NCBI RefSeq assembly: GCF_002934455.1
Contig: NZ_PTIR01000005.1
Coordinates: 124,001 to 188,000 of the forward strand
Length of the DNA stretch: 64,000 bases
Source of the DNA: Trinickia symbiotica
GTDB lineage: Bacteria; Pseudomonadota; Gammaproteobacteria; Burkholderiales; Burkholderiaceae
Reading direction: 5' to 3'
In this document: positions 37,432 through 45,759 of the stretch, piece after piece
Position numbering within the stretch: the stretch's first letter is position 1
Layout: each line of letters begins with the position of its first letter
The notes under the pieces: model-generated
Seen by the model: only the letters and a program-made list of their open reading frames with translations
The model's database searches: none
Told to the model about the DNA's origin: nothing
Program-made: the position numbers and the translations under genes

Positions 37432-37734
37432 ATGTCAGAAGTCAACAAGGAGAGATTAATGTCCGATATCAGAAACGTCCTCGCCGATGCCGAGGATCTC
37501 TTGAAGCAGGCCGCGAGCGCCACCGGCGAACGGGCGTCCGAGTTGCGCGAAACGGCGCTGAGCCGGCTCAAACAGGCCAGGGAGAAAGCGGCCGACGTGC
37601 AGGTCGTCGTGGTCGAGAAAGGGAAAAAGGCGGTCCGCGCGACAGACGACTACGTCCACGAACACCCCTGGGCAGCGGTCGGCATCGCCGCGGGTATCGG
37701 CGTGTTCGTCGGGCTTTTGATCAATCGCAAGTAA
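37432..37734 (+). CDS. YqjD/ElaB-family (DUF883) ribosome-associated inner-membrane protein
   Basis: 100 residues. An amphipathic, Ala/Glu/Lys-rich helical region (ADAEDLLKQAASATGERASEL) precedes the conserved tail DDYVHEHPWAAVGIAAGIGVFVGLLI, a single C-terminal membrane anchor. E. coli YqjD and ElaB bind stationary-phase ribosomes at the membrane. The start at 37432 gives the usual MSEVNKE opening; a second ATG at 37459 has a better ribosome site (AAGGAGAG), so a shorter form is possible. It heads a three-gene set. Confidence 0.9.
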   Translation: MSEVNKERLMSDIRNVLADAEDLLKQAASATGERASELRETALSRLKQAREKAADVQVVVVEKGKKAVRATDDYVHEHPWAAVGIAAGIGVFVGLLINRK

Positions 37735-37877
37735 ATCGTGCTTGCGAAAGCTGCGAGGCGGGGCTCGCCCGGCTTCGCTCCCGCGTCGCGCGCGCCCGAT
37801 CGTCCCGCGGACGGCCGCCGGGCCGGCCGGGCGGCCATCGGCACTCGCTGACCGTCAAGCGCTGATCCCCTACCCCC

Positions 37878-38270
37878 ATGCCAAACGACAATCCATCGAC
37901 GCATGCTTCTCATGAGCATGGGCCATTGCGCCGCATGCTGAGTTCCATCGTCTCGCTGATGCACACGAGACTGGAGCTGATCGGGATCGAGCTCGCCGAG
38001 GAGCGCGACAAGCTCATCGCCGTCCTCTTTCTCGGACTGGCCGCAGCCATTTTCGCCATGATGGCGTTGATCAGTCTGACCGCGCTGATCGCGGTCGCGT
38101 TCTGGGATACCTATCGCTTGCAGGTGCTGGGCGCCATCACGGTCGTGTACGGGATCGGCGCGCTCATCTGCGCGCTCAAGGTGCGCAGTGGACTGCATGG
38201 CGCGACGATCGTGTTCCAGACCACGCTGAACGAATTCGAGAAGGACCGCGATATGTTTCGCGAGCCCTGA
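37878..38270 (+). CDS. YqjE-family (DUF1469) membrane protein
   Basis: 130 residues with two hydrophobic helices (LIAVLFLGLAAAIFAMMALI and LQVLGAITVVYGIGALICAL) joined by a short loop. The amphipathic start RRMLSSIVSLMHTRLELIGIELAEER is typical of the phage-holin-like YqjE family found next to yqjD. The function is not established beyond membrane association. It sits 143 bp after the YqjD-like gene and 45 bp before the DUF3318 gene. Confidence 0.9.
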   Translation: MPNDNPSTHASHEHGPLRRMLSSIVSLMHTRLELIGIELAEERDKLIAVLFLGLAAAIFAMMALISLTALIAVAFWDTYRLQVLGAITVVYGIGALICALKVRSGLHGATIVFQTTLNEFEKDRDMFREP

Positions 38271-38315
38271 CGCGGGCGAACCCGCTGCCCCTGCCGAAAC
38301 CACCACGCGCACGCC

Positions 38316-38777
38316 ATGAGCCAAATCACCTCGCCCAATGCGGAACACCGCCGGCACTCGCCGGTTCGGGATTCGAGCACGCCGCAATTGCGGACCGTGC
38401 GCAAGGAGTTGCTGCTCTTGCGCTCTGAGGTGGAACGCAGCGAATTCGTCCGCGCTCGCGCCGAGTTGCACGCGAAGTTCGAGCGCTTCGGCTGGCTCAA
38501 GCTGCTGTTGCCGCGTTTCACGAGCACCAAAACGAAAGCGCCGGGCAAAGGTTTCAGTGCCACGCTCAGTGACCTGGTGAGCCATCCGCTCGTTGGAACG
38601 CTCGTCTCGATGCTCGTAGCCAAGCCGCTTCGGTCGAAACTCTCCGCGGGCACGAAGCCGTTGCTCAAGTGGGGAGCGCTCGGCGCGGCGGCATGGACCG
38701 GGTATCGGATGCTCAGCCGGACCATCCGGCAAAGGGCCGACAAAGCTGAAGCCGAAGGCGAACAAGCCAGTAGTTGA
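38316..38777 (+). CDS. DUF3318/YqjK-like protein
   Basis: 153 residues, strongly basic. A helical region RTVRKELLLLRSEVERSEFVRARAEL is followed by hydrophobic segments near LSDLVSHPLVGTLVSMLVAKPL and LKWGALGAAAWTGYRML. It resembles the third gene that accompanies yqjDE in Burkholderiaceae (DUF3318). No catalytic motif is visible. It converges with the minor-pilin operon, 87 bp from the pilE-like stop. Confidence 0.78.
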   Translation: MSQITSPNAEHRRHSPVRDSSTPQLRTVRKELLLLRSEVERSEFVRARAELHAKFERFGWLKLLLPRFTSTKTKAPGKGFSATLSDLVSHPLVGTLVSMLVAKPLRSKLSAGTKPLLKWGALGAAAWTGYRMLSRTIRQRADKAEAEGEQASS

Positions 38778-38864
38778 CCGACAGCGGCTCATCGATCTAG
38801 CTCGTCGTCTCGGGCCCACGGTCTTGGCTTCGTTCAGCAACGGGCTCCAACGTTGGCAGCCGGG

Positions 38865-39344
38865 CTACCTCGCCGACCAACAATCGGCATCGCGCGGCGC
38901 CTGCATCGCCGTCGTGCGGTTCGACCGCCTGCCCGTCGAGTCGAGCACGAAAACACCGCACGCGTCGTCGCCCATGGGTCCGGATGGGACGGGCTCCGCC
39001 TCGATGACATAGCCGCCGCTCAAGAGGCCGCCACCGGGCAGCACGTGCAAGCGATAGACGGCGCGCCCCTGCGAGGGTGATCGATCAAGACCAGCCGGCA
39101 GCGATTCCTCTCTTTTGCCGGCGCGGCGCCCGCCATTCGCTTCGAGAAACTGCGCGGCCTGGTAGATCGACGTCACGACGGCTATCCGGTGCCCGCGAGC
39201 GGTATGGCGGACGTAAGTGGGCACGGCATAGGCCGCCATCAGCGCCACGATTGCGAGCGCGACGACGAGTTCCAGCAACGAAAACGCTGACGTGCGCCGC
39301 CTCGCGACGGCTGGGCCCGCAGCAAGCTCTGCACGTGCGCACAC
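38865..39344 (-). CDS. pilE: Type IV pilin-like protein (PilE/minor pilin)
   Basis: 159 residues from GTG 39344, placed directly after the pilX stop. The prepilin region is RRRTSAFSLLELVVALAIVAL: a basic leader, the +1 Phe and the Glu at +5, but Ala instead of the normal Gly at -1, so cleavage by PilD may be slow. Conserved PTYVRHTARGHRI follows the helix, and C-terminal cysteines (DDACGVFVL and RDADCWSAR) could form the D-loop disulfide. It is the last gene of the minor pilin operon. Confidence 0.82.
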   Translation of the reverse strand: MCARAELAAGPAVARRRTSAFSLLELVVALAIVALMAAYAVPTYVRHTARGHRIAVVTSIYQAAQFLEANGGRRAGKREESLPAGLDRSPSQGRAVYRLHVLPGGGLLSGGYVIEAEPVPSGPMGDDACGVFVLDSTGRRSNRTTAMQAPRDADCWSAR

Positions 39345-39346
39345 GA

Positions 39347-39904
39347 TCAGGGCCTCTCGACGATTCGCCGCCAGCGCCGCTCCTCGGTACCGCGCTCGCG
39401 CACGACGATGAGCTGCAACCACGCCTCGGCGATCGGGTCGGCGCCGAATCCTCTGGCCGTCACCCAGTGCGCCCGCGCCTGCGGCCGTCGCGGCACCTGC
39501 CCGCTTTCGATCACGCATTGCGGCGGCCGCGCGGAACCTGGCCATTGCGACACCGGCGCGAATGCGGCGGAGCTCTCGAATACGCCGCTTTGCCGCCACC
39601 TCACGGGTTCGCCCGCGACGTGCGGCAACACCGGCGCCAAGCCGGCGTCGAGCGCTCGCAAGCATAGCGAGAGCGCGGCGTCCGCGGCATTGGCCGCGCG
39701 CAGGTGATCCTCGAAGTTGGCGGCGCGCCGCACGGCGGCTATCGAGGCGTTGAACGACGCAACCGACAACGCGAGCATCGCGGAAGCCAGCAACAGCACG
39801 GCGGGCAGCGCCGCACCACGATATTCGCGCCGCCTTGCGCGGGGACGCGGTGGCGAGCGGCGATCTTTCCGCAAGCATCCAGCCTTGGATGTCCTCTCGA
39901 TCAT
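39347..39904 (-). CDS. pilX: PilX-like type IV pilus assembly protein
   Basis: 185 residues. A basic leader of about 30 residues precedes the single hydrophobic helix RGAALPAVLLLASAMLALSV, the PilX hallmark in which the +5 Glu is absent. The soluble part has two Cys residues (LSLCLRALD and PPQCVIES). It primes pilus assembly with PilV, PilW and FimT. It is 12 bp downstream of pilW. Confidence 0.8.
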   Translation of the reverse strand: MIERTSKAGCLRKDRRSPPRPRARRREYRGAALPAVLLLASAMLALSVASFNASIAAVRRAANFEDHLRAANAADAALSLCLRALDAGLAPVLPHVAGEPVRWRQSGVFESSAAFAPVSQWPGSARPPQCVIESGQVPRRPQARAHWVTARGFGADPIAEAWLQLIVVRERGTEERRWRRIVERP

Positions 39905-39916
39905 GGCGGTCCTCCG

Positions 39917-40777
39917 TCAACGTTCGTTGTTGCGGACGGCGACGCGTCGTGAGAACACCGCCCGTGCGCGCCGGTCGCGAGTCGGCACCGAAAGGCCTTC
40001 GCAGTCGATGTAGTCACGCCGCGCCACCGTTCGCGCGCCTCGGACTACCACGCATAGGTCGACGGCAACGACGTCGGGCCATTGATGCGCGGCGATCGAC
40101 CAGGCCCTCACCGACGCACTCGCGCCGCGCAACCAGTAGCGCATGCTCAAGCGTTCGATGCCGGCCACGACCGGCTGTTTGCCGGTGTGAGCGCGAAGCG
40201 TGACGACAGCCGACGGTCGCCCGCCTCCGTTGCCGCGACAGTAAAGCTGCGGCTCCCCGCGATCGTCCCGGCTCGCGTAGAACGTATTGACGACGAAAGC
40301 CTGCGCGCGGGCCGCACCGATACCGTGCCCCAGACAGTCGGTTGCCCGCGATGTCGCGGTTTTCCAGGTCGAGACACCATCATCGATATACCTGACGACG
40401 ATCGAGTCCGATACGCCCCGAAGCCGGTCGCAACCGATCGGACCTGCGTCGGCCGATGGAACGCCGGAATCGCAGCCAAAAACGCCGAGCAGCGGACCGC
40501 GAGAATGACCGTGATCGTCGGTGCCACCGTCGCTCGAAGCGAGGGGCGCGAAGCCGGCCATTTCGATCTGTTGGCCCAGCAGGACCAGGGCGGTCATTCC
40601 CGCGTCGCGCATCGAGGCCATGTCCTCCGCCAGCATCGAGGCTTCGCGTTGCGTCCGATAAAGCAACGCCGCGACGCCGACGAGGAGTGTCCCGAGCGCC
40701 GTCGCGATCAACAGTTCGAGAAGCGCATGGCCGCAACGGCGCGTAGGCGAAGCGCTGCACGTTCGCAATCTGCGCAT
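39917..40777 (-). CDS. pilW: PilW-like minor pilin
   Basis: 286 residues from ATG 40777 (frame open to 40831). The prepilin motif is CGHALLELLIATALGTLLVG, with Gly at -1, an unusual His at +1 and Glu at +5. The remainder is the large PilW ectodomain, with several Cys residues and GLSVPTRDRR near the end. It lies 8 bp after pilV. In PilW proteins the aromatic +1 is normally Phe or Met, so processing should be checked. Confidence 0.82.
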   Translation of the reverse strand: MRRLRTCSASPTRRCGHALLELLIATALGTLLVGVAALLYRTQREASMLAEDMASMRDAGMTALVLLGQQIEMAGFAPLASSDGGTDDHGHSRGPLLGVFGCDSGVPSADAGPIGCDRLRGVSDSIVVRYIDDGVSTWKTATSRATDCLGHGIGAARAQAFVVNTFYASRDDRGEPQLYCRGNGGGRPSAVVTLRAHTGKQPVVAGIERLSMRYWLRGASASVRAWSIAAHQWPDVVAVDLCVVVRGARTVARRDYIDCEGLSVPTRDRRARAVFSRRVAVRNNER

Positions 40778-40784
40778 GTCAGGT

Positions 40785-41297
40785 CTACCTGACGAACGGA
40801 ATGGCAGAACAAGCCGCGCTCGGTCGCCCACGTCCGCTTCCGTTCGCGCAATCGATTCGAGCCGATGGCGCCCGGCTCGAAGGCGAATCGAGCGGTTCCG
40901 CCCATTCCACGACCGCGAGCGCTATGCCGGGCGCGTGATCGACGATCGAAACCTGCGCTTGCGGCAAAGCGGACGCGGCCACCGCCTGCCAATGCGGCAA
41001 TGCATGCGAGCCGGACGGCGGATCGCGCATCGCAGCAGCGATCGACGCAGCAATCATCGTCGCCTCTTCGCGCCGGGCCGCCGCCCGCTCCGCTTGACCG
41101 ACGCGCAATTGGCTCGCCACCGCGCCCGCGATGGTGATCGCGGCAAGCGCGAGCGCAACGAGCACTTCGAGCAACGATCCGCCTTCTTCCTGGGCGCGCC
41201 GGGAAGCGTGCCCGTGCCGATGCACCTTGGGGAAATCGCCGGGGAGGACCGGAACAAACTCGCTGAATCGGCGGGCTGGCAACGCGCGATTGCTCAT
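40785..41297 (-). CDS. pilV: PilV-like minor pilin
   Basis: 170 residues from ATG 41297, with AAGGAGAG upstream; its ATG overlaps the fimT stop as ATGA. The leader is long (about 37 residues) and ends in EEGGSLLEVLVALALAAITI: Gly at -1, Ser at +1 and Glu at +5. It is a minor pilin that joins the priming complex at the tip of type IV pili. Confidence 0.82.
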   Translation of the reverse strand: MSNRALPARRFSEFVPVLPGDFPKVHRHGHASRRAQEEGGSLLEVLVALALAAITIAGAVASQLRVGQAERAAARREEATMIAASIAAAMRDPPSGSHALPHWQAVAASALPQAQVSIVDHAPGIALAVVEWAEPLDSPSSRAPSARIDCANGSGRGRPSAACSAIPFVR

Positions 41298-41875
41298 GCG
41301 CTCTCCTTGCAAGCACCGTCGGCCACCCGGGCCCGCCCTCCGGCCGCAATGACAACGCAGCGGCGCGGATCGCGGCCGCCCGCAACCGGGGCGACGCTCG
41401 CAGGCGCGATCTCGAAACTGCGAAAGCCACCGATGACCTGGCCAGCCGGCGGCGTGAATCGTATGTCCGCCGCGCCGCCTCGGATGACGATGGCATCGGC
41501 CGGCAACTGTCTGCGCGCCGGAATCGGACCGGCAGGACCATTGGCGACGACCGCCCACCCTGCCGACCAATCGACCGCCACTGCTTCATGAATGCCCGGC
41601 GCGGCGATGCATCGGCTTCCGGAGTCGACGAGACAGACGGCGACGGGCAGGCCGCGACGTACGGATTCGCTTCTCGCGTAAGCGAGGCTCGACAGCAGCG
41701 CTTGCACTCCCGCATCGACACGGTCTCGCACGCGCCACGCAACGAACGACGGCGCCGCCATCGTCGTCAGAACCGCAACGATCCCGCCCGCGACGGCCAA
41801 TTCAAATAGCGTGAAGCCGGCGCATCGCCTGGCGTATCGGCCTTGCGCAATTCGGTGCCTCGATGTCGACCGCAT
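41294..41875 (-). CDS. fimT: FimT/GspH-type pseudopilin, first gene of the minor pilin operon
   Basis: 193 residues from ATG 41875 (GGGGGG upstream; frame open to 41977). The prepilin site is CAGFTLFELAVAGGIVAVL, a canonical Gly/Phe cleavage with Glu at +5. The GspH/FimT fold follows (VRRGLPVAVCLVDSGSRC). FimT proteins can contribute to DNA uptake by binding DNA. It is 168 bp downstream of the nrdR stop in the same direction, so it may have its own promoter or read-through from glyA-nrdR. Confidence 0.87.
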   Translation of the reverse strand: MRSTSRHRIAQGRYARRCAGFTLFELAVAGGIVAVLTTMAAPSFVAWRVRDRVDAGVQALLSSLAYARSESVRRGLPVAVCLVDSGSRCIAAPGIHEAVAVDWSAGWAVVANGPAGPIPARRQLPADAIVIRGGAADIRFTPPAGQVIGGFRSFEIAPASVAPVAGGRDPRRCVVIAAGGRARVADGACKESA

Positions 41876-42043
41876 AACGATCCCCCCGTGATTCGATGCG
41901 AGCACTCTAACGGGCGCGAGAAGCGTCCGCCATTGGCCGTTCGGCCGAATGGCGGGCACGCGAGACGGTCGCGACAATGCCGCGTCAGATCGACGATCGA
42001 CTGCTATCGGTACGGAGGGAAGGCATTGAGACGATGCGGAAAC

Positions 42044-42523
42044 TCAGCGCTTGCGCGGAGGCTTGGCAGGAGCGGCGCGGCGAAACTCCTCGATCACGTC
42101 CTCGAATTCGGACACGTCTTCGAAGCGCCGGTAGACAGAAGCGAAGCGGACATAAGCGATCGTGTCGAGCTGGCGCAATTCCTCCATCACGAGCTCGCCA
42201 AGCCGCTCGCTGCGCACTTCGCGCTCTCCGCTTCCGAGCAATTGATATTCGACGCGGGCCACCGCCGCATCGATCGCCTCGGCAGCCACCGGGCGCTTTC
42301 TGAGCGCCAGCTGCATGCTTGCGGCGATCTTGCGGCGGTCGAACTCAGTGCGGCTGCCATCCTTTTTCACGACCGCCGGCAACATGAGCTCGACCCGCTC
42401 GTACGTCGTAAAGCGCTTGTCGCATGCCGGGCAACGCCGCCGGCGGCGAATGGCCGCGCCGTCCTCGGCCACGCGCGAATCGACGACGTGCGTGTCTTCG
42501 TGCCGGCAGAAAGGGCAGCGCAT
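42044..42523 (-). CDS. nrdR: Transcriptional repressor NrdR
   Basis: 159 residues with a typical layout: a zinc ribbon [17 protein letters not shown] ... [17 protein letters not shown] (four Cys) and an ATP-cone ([20 protein letters not shown]). NrdR senses ATP/dATP and represses ribonucleotide reductase genes. It begins 6 bp after the glyA stop, so the pair is co-transcribed and falls under the same ZTP riboswitch, linking one-carbon status with dNTP supply. Confidence 0.96.
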   Translation of the reverse strand: MRCPFCRHEDTHVVDSRVAEDGAAIRRRRRCPACDKRFTTYERVELMLPAVVKKDGSRTEFDRRKIAASMQLALRKRPVAAEAIDAAVARVEYQLLGSGEREVRSERLGELVMEELRQLDTIAYVRFASVYRRFEDVSEFEDVIEEFRRAAPAKPPRKR

Positions 42524-42529
42524 CGCGGC

Positions 42530-43777
42530 TCAGCGATAGACGGGAAAACGCTTGGTCAACTCGGCGACTTGAGCGCGCACGCGCTCGATCGTCGCTGCGT
42601 CTTCCGGGCTTTCAAGCACATCGGCGATCAGGTTGCCCACCTCGGCGGCCTCGTTCGTGCCGAATCCGCGCGTCGTCATCGCCGGCGAGCCGAGGCGAAT
42701 GCCGCTCGTCACGAACGGCTTTTCCGGATCGTTCGGAATCGCGTTCTTGTTGACCGTGATGTGAGCCGCGCCGAGAGCCGCCTCTGCCGCCTTGCCTGTG
42801 ATTCGCTTCGCGCGCAGATCGACGAGCATCACATGGCTTTCGGTGCGCCCCGAAACAATCCGCAAGCCGCGCTTCACGAGCGTTTCCGCGAGCACGCGCG
42901 CATTTTCGACCACCTGCTGCTGGTAGGCCTTGAATTCGGGCGACATCGCCTCTTTGAAGGCAACAGCCTTTGCCGCGATCACGTGCATGAGGGGACCGCC
43001 CTGAATGCCCGGGAAAATCGCCGAGTTGATCGCCTTTTCGTACTCGCCCTTCATCAGGATCACGCCGCCGCGCGGGCCACGCAGGCTCTTGTGCGTCGTC
43101 GTGGTGACGAAGTCCGCGTGCGGGACGGGATTCGGATAGACGCCCGCCGCGATGAGCCCGGCGTAGTGCGCCATGTCGACCATCAAATAGGCGCCGACGG
43201 ATTTCGCGATCGCGGCGAGACGCTCGAAGTCGATGCGCAGCGAAAACGCCGAGGCGCCCGCGATGATGAGCTTCGGCTTTTGCTCGTCGGCAAGCTTCGC
43301 GGCGGCTTCGTAGTCGATGTCCTCAGCCTCGTTGAGACCGTAGCTGACGACGTTGAACCACTTGCCCGACATGTTGACGGGCGAGCCGTGCGTCAGGTGC
43401 CCGCCGTGCGCGAGGCTCATGCCCATGATCGTGTCGCCGGGCTTGAGCATCGCAAAGAACACGCCCTGATTGGCCTGCGATCCGGAGTTCGGCTGCACGT
43501 TCGCCGCCTCGGCCCCGAAGATCGCCTTCACGCGGTCGATGGCGAGCTGTTCCACCACGTCCACATATTCGCAGCCGCCGTAATAGCGCTTGCCGGGATA
43601 GCCTTCGGCGTACTTGTTCGTCAGCTGCGAACCCTGCGCGGCCATGACGGCCGGGCTCGTGTAGTTTTCCGAGGCGATCAGTTCGATGTGGTCTTCCTGA
43701 CGCCGGTTTTCCTGTTCGATCGCTTGCCAGACTTCGGGATCGATGGCGGCGATGGTGCTTTGGGCTCTGTCAAACAT
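42530..43777 (-). CDS. glyA: Serine hydroxymethyltransferase
   Basis: 415 residues, normal for the bacterial enzyme. PLP-lysine motif [15 protein letters not shown], plus [28 protein letters not shown] and the folate/PLP contacts [14 protein letters not shown]. It converts serine and tetrahydrofolate to glycine and 5,10-methylene-THF in the cytoplasm. The upstream leader is about 320 nt and contains a ZTP aptamer, so expression should rise when 10-formyl-THF is short and ZMP/ZTP accumulates. It is followed by nrdR. Confidence 0.97.
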   Translation of the reverse strand: MFDRAQSTIAAIDPEVWQAIEQENRRQEDHIELIASENYTSPAVMAAQGSQLTNKYAEGYPGKRYYGGCEYVDVVEQLAIDRVKAIFGAEAANVQPNSGSQANQGVFFAMLKPGDTIMGMSLAHGGHLTHGSPVNMSGKWFNVVSYGLNEAEDIDYEAAAKLADEQKPKLIIAGASAFSLRIDFERLAAIAKSVGAYLMVDMAHYAGLIAAGVYPNPVPHADFVTTTTHKSLRGPRGGVILMKGEYEKAINSAIFPGIQGGPLMHVIAAKAVAFKEAMSPEFKAYQQQVVENARVLAETLVKRGLRIVSGRTESHVMLVDLRAKRITGKAAEAALGAAHITVNKNAIPNDPEKPFVTSGIRLGSPAMTTRGFGTNEAAEVGNLIADVLESPEDAATIERVRAQVAELTKRFPVYR

Positions 43778-43999
43778 ACGGATTCCGTTAAGGGTTTACA
43801 GGTTGGCCGGATCGCGCGCGGAAATTGCGGCGCCGTCGTTCGCTGTCGGCCGGGGCCAGGCTTTCGAGGCCTGCTCCGGGCGCATGCACGGCTGCGCCCA
43901 TTGCGCTGCCGCGACGGCGGTGCCAGTCCTGGCATGGCGGAAGGTCCATTACCCGGGCGAGGCAACCGCCGGCGGCGCGAACGATCGCGCGCGACACTC
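43778..43999 (-). promoter_or_regulatory. Leader between ZTP aptamer and glyA
   Basis: About 220 nt separate the pseudoknot from the glyA ATG. There is no terminator with a U-run, so control may be translational or Rho-dependent. A 69-codon frame starts with GTG at 43997, just after the aptamer, and stops at 43788, ten bases before glyA; in GC-rich DNA this can be chance. Confidence 0.4.
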
Positions 44000-44097
44000 G
44001 GCTGCCCAGGCGAACGGCAAAACGGCACCTTGCGCTTCACGGTGGGTCGCTCCACCTTGACCCCGAAGGGTGTTATCGCCAGTCACGCAAGGGTTGA
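44000..44097 (-). ncRNA. ZTP (pfl-motif) riboswitch upstream of glyA-nrdR
   Basis: Reading the minus strand, stem P1 is CCTTGCG (44086-44092) with CGCAAGG (44028-44034). Directly inside it is the conserved GTGACTGGCGATAA, then a UUCG-capped hairpin (ACCC-TTCG-GGGT) and GGTGGAGCGACCCACC with GTGAAGCG. After a short linker comes the 3' hairpin TGCCGTTCGCCTGGGCA (about 44003-44019), whose CGCC can pair with GGCG of the first element as the pseudoknot. These are the defining parts of the pfl/ZTP class, which binds ZMP/ZTP and typically controls glyA, purH and folate genes. Ligand response itself is inferred. Confidence 0.9.
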
Positions 44098-44099
44098 GC

Positions 44100-44126
44100 A
44101 CGTTAGTTTATTGGAACCGCAGTCAA
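44100..44126 (-). promoter_or_regulatory. Candidate glyA promoter
   Basis: On the minus strand, TTGACT (44121-44126) is followed 15 bp later by TAACGT (44100-44105). A start about 7 nt further on falls right at the 5' edge of the riboswitch, which fits. The -10 match is only moderate. Confidence 0.4.
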
Positions 44127-44316
44127 TAGGCAATTCAGCCGCGCGCGGCCCGGGCGGCGCGGGATTCGCACAGCCGGCCGACGGCGTTTCGAGCCGCTCG
44201 CCTCGCGAAAACCCAGGCACGGTTATCATCGGCAGCTTTCCAACCGCGAGTCGGCGTGTCATTGCGCAATGCAACGCCGCGCCTGCATGCCGGGCATTCC
44301 ACCCACAGGAGCAGCA

Positions 44317-45063
44317 ATGATCGTATTCGTTACGGGGGCATCAGCCGGGTTCGGCGCGGCGATCGCCCGCACGTTCGTCAACGGCGGCCACCGCGTGATC
44401 GCCACGGCCCGTCGTCTCGAGCGCCTCGAAGCGCTCGCGGGCGAACTCGGTCCGAACCTTTTGCCGTTCGAGCTCGACGTGCGCGATCGCGCCGCGGTCG
44501 AAGCGATACCGGGCCGCCTGCCGCCCGAGTTCGCCGGCATCGACGTGCTCGTCAACAACGCGGGTCTCGCACTGGGGCTCGAGCCGGCGCAACGCGCGAA
44601 TCTCGACGACTGGTACCAGATGATCGAGACGAACTGCGCGGGCCTCGTCACCGTCACGCGCACGCTGCTGCCGGGCATGGTCGAGCGAAAGCGAGGCCAC
44701 ATCTTCAACCTGGGCTCGGTGGCCGGCACCTACCCGTACGCGGGCGGCAACGTCTACGGCGCGACCAAGGCGTTCGTGCGCCAGTTCAGCCTCAACTTGC
44801 GAGCCGACCTCGCCGGCACGGCGCTGCGCGTCACCGACGTCGAGCCCGGCTTGTGCGGCGGCACCGAGTTCTCGAACGTGCGCTTCAAGGGTGATGACGA
44901 AAAGGCTGCCGGCGTCTACCGAGACATGCAGCCGCTGACGCCCGAGGACATCGCCGACTCGATCTACTGGATCGCCACGCGTCCGGCGCACGTCAACGTC
45001 AATACGATCGAGCTGATGCCGGTCGCCCAGTCCTTTGCGGCACTCTCGATCCATCGGGGCTGA
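44317..45063 (+). CDS. YdfG-like SDR oxidoreductase (3-hydroxy acid dehydrogenase)
   Basis: 248 residues from ATG 44317, with AGGAG about 6 nt upstream. Classical SDR features: TGASAGFGAAIARTF, the NADP-preferring TARRLERLE, NNAGLALGLEPA, GSVAGTYPYAGGNVYGATKAF with the Ser-Tyr-Lys triad, and VEPGLCGGTEFSNVRFKGD, which is typical of YdfG. YdfG-type enzymes oxidise L-allo-threonine, serine and 3-hydroxy acids with NADP. The glyA gene lies divergently upstream, so a role in serine-related metabolism is plausible but only positional. Confidence 0.92.
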   Translation: MIVFVTGASAGFGAAIARTFVNGGHRVIATARRLERLEALAGELGPNLLPFELDVRDRAAVEAIPGRLPPEFAGIDVLVNNAGLALGLEPAQRANLDDWYQMIETNCAGLVTVTRTLLPGMVERKRGHIFNLGSVAGTYPYAGGNVYGATKAFVRQFSLNLRADLAGTALRVTDVEPGLCGGTEFSNVRFKGDDEKAAGVYRDMQPLTPEDIADSIYWIATRPAHVNVNTIELMPVAQSFAALSIHRG

Positions 45064-45131
45064 AGCCGGGTCGTGCATTTTCCGCAAGTCGTTTTTTCGG
45101 AATGCCGCCCAGGTTCCGGTAAAATGCACGC

Positions 45132-45602
45132 ATGAACATGCCTACCAGCCGCCCGAAGGCAGAACTCGGCTTCAGCTGGCCGGTTCGCGTTTACTACGAA
45201 GATACCGATGCGGGCGGCATCGTCTTCTACGCGAATTACTTGAAATACTTCGAACGCGCCCGCACCGAATGGCTGCGGGCTTGTGGCATCGATATACGCC
45301 GTCTCGACGAAGAGGCGGGCCTCATCTTCGTGGTTCGGCGCACGGCTGTCGAATACATGGCGCCGGCGCGGCACGACGACCTGCTGACGATCGTAAGCCG
45401 GATCGAGCGAATCGGCCGCGCGAGCGTGGATTTCATGCAGGAAGCGTGGCGCGGCGTCGACCTGCTGGCAACGGGGTCGATCCGCGTGGCCTGCGTCGCG
45501 CGCGCGGCGTTCAAGCCGGCCGCTTTTCCCCCCGCCGTGCTGGACGCGCTGCGCCGCGGCCCGGCCGCTACCGATACGGACTTGTCAACGGCAAATGCAT
45601 AA
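45132..45602 (+). CDS. ybgC: Tol-Pal-associated acyl-CoA thioesterase
   Basis: 156 residues with a hotdog fold. VYYEDTDAGGIVFYANYLKYFERAR holds the catalytic Asp of the 4HBT class (DTDxxGxVY). It hydrolyses short-chain acyl-CoA or acyl-ACP and is the conserved first gene of the tol-pal operon. The gap of 157 bp to tolQ holds no convincing gene. Confidence 0.95.
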   Translation: MNMPTSRPKAELGFSWPVRVYYEDTDAGGIVFYANYLKYFERARTEWLRACGIDIRRLDEEAGLIFVVRRTAVEYMAPARHDDLLTIVSRIERIGRASVDFMQEAWRGVDLLATGSIRVACVARAAFKPAAFPPAVLDALRRGPAATDTDLSTANA

Positions 45603-45759
45603 ATTCCGTTGAGCCTACGTCGATGAATGAACTTGTATTGCCCACGTCAGGACAAAAGACGGTTCGGCGCCCGCGCGCCGATCCTTTCAACTCCCCGACT
45701 ACGACTCTCATAGCCCTTGCAGCGAAACGCGTCCGCGAGGACGCACCAGCAAAACATTT

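Noticed and set aside
41843-44320. 825-codon plus-strand open frame
   Set aside because: Runs antisense through nrdR, glyA and the ZTP riboswitch; both minus-strand proteins and the RNA are unmistakable.
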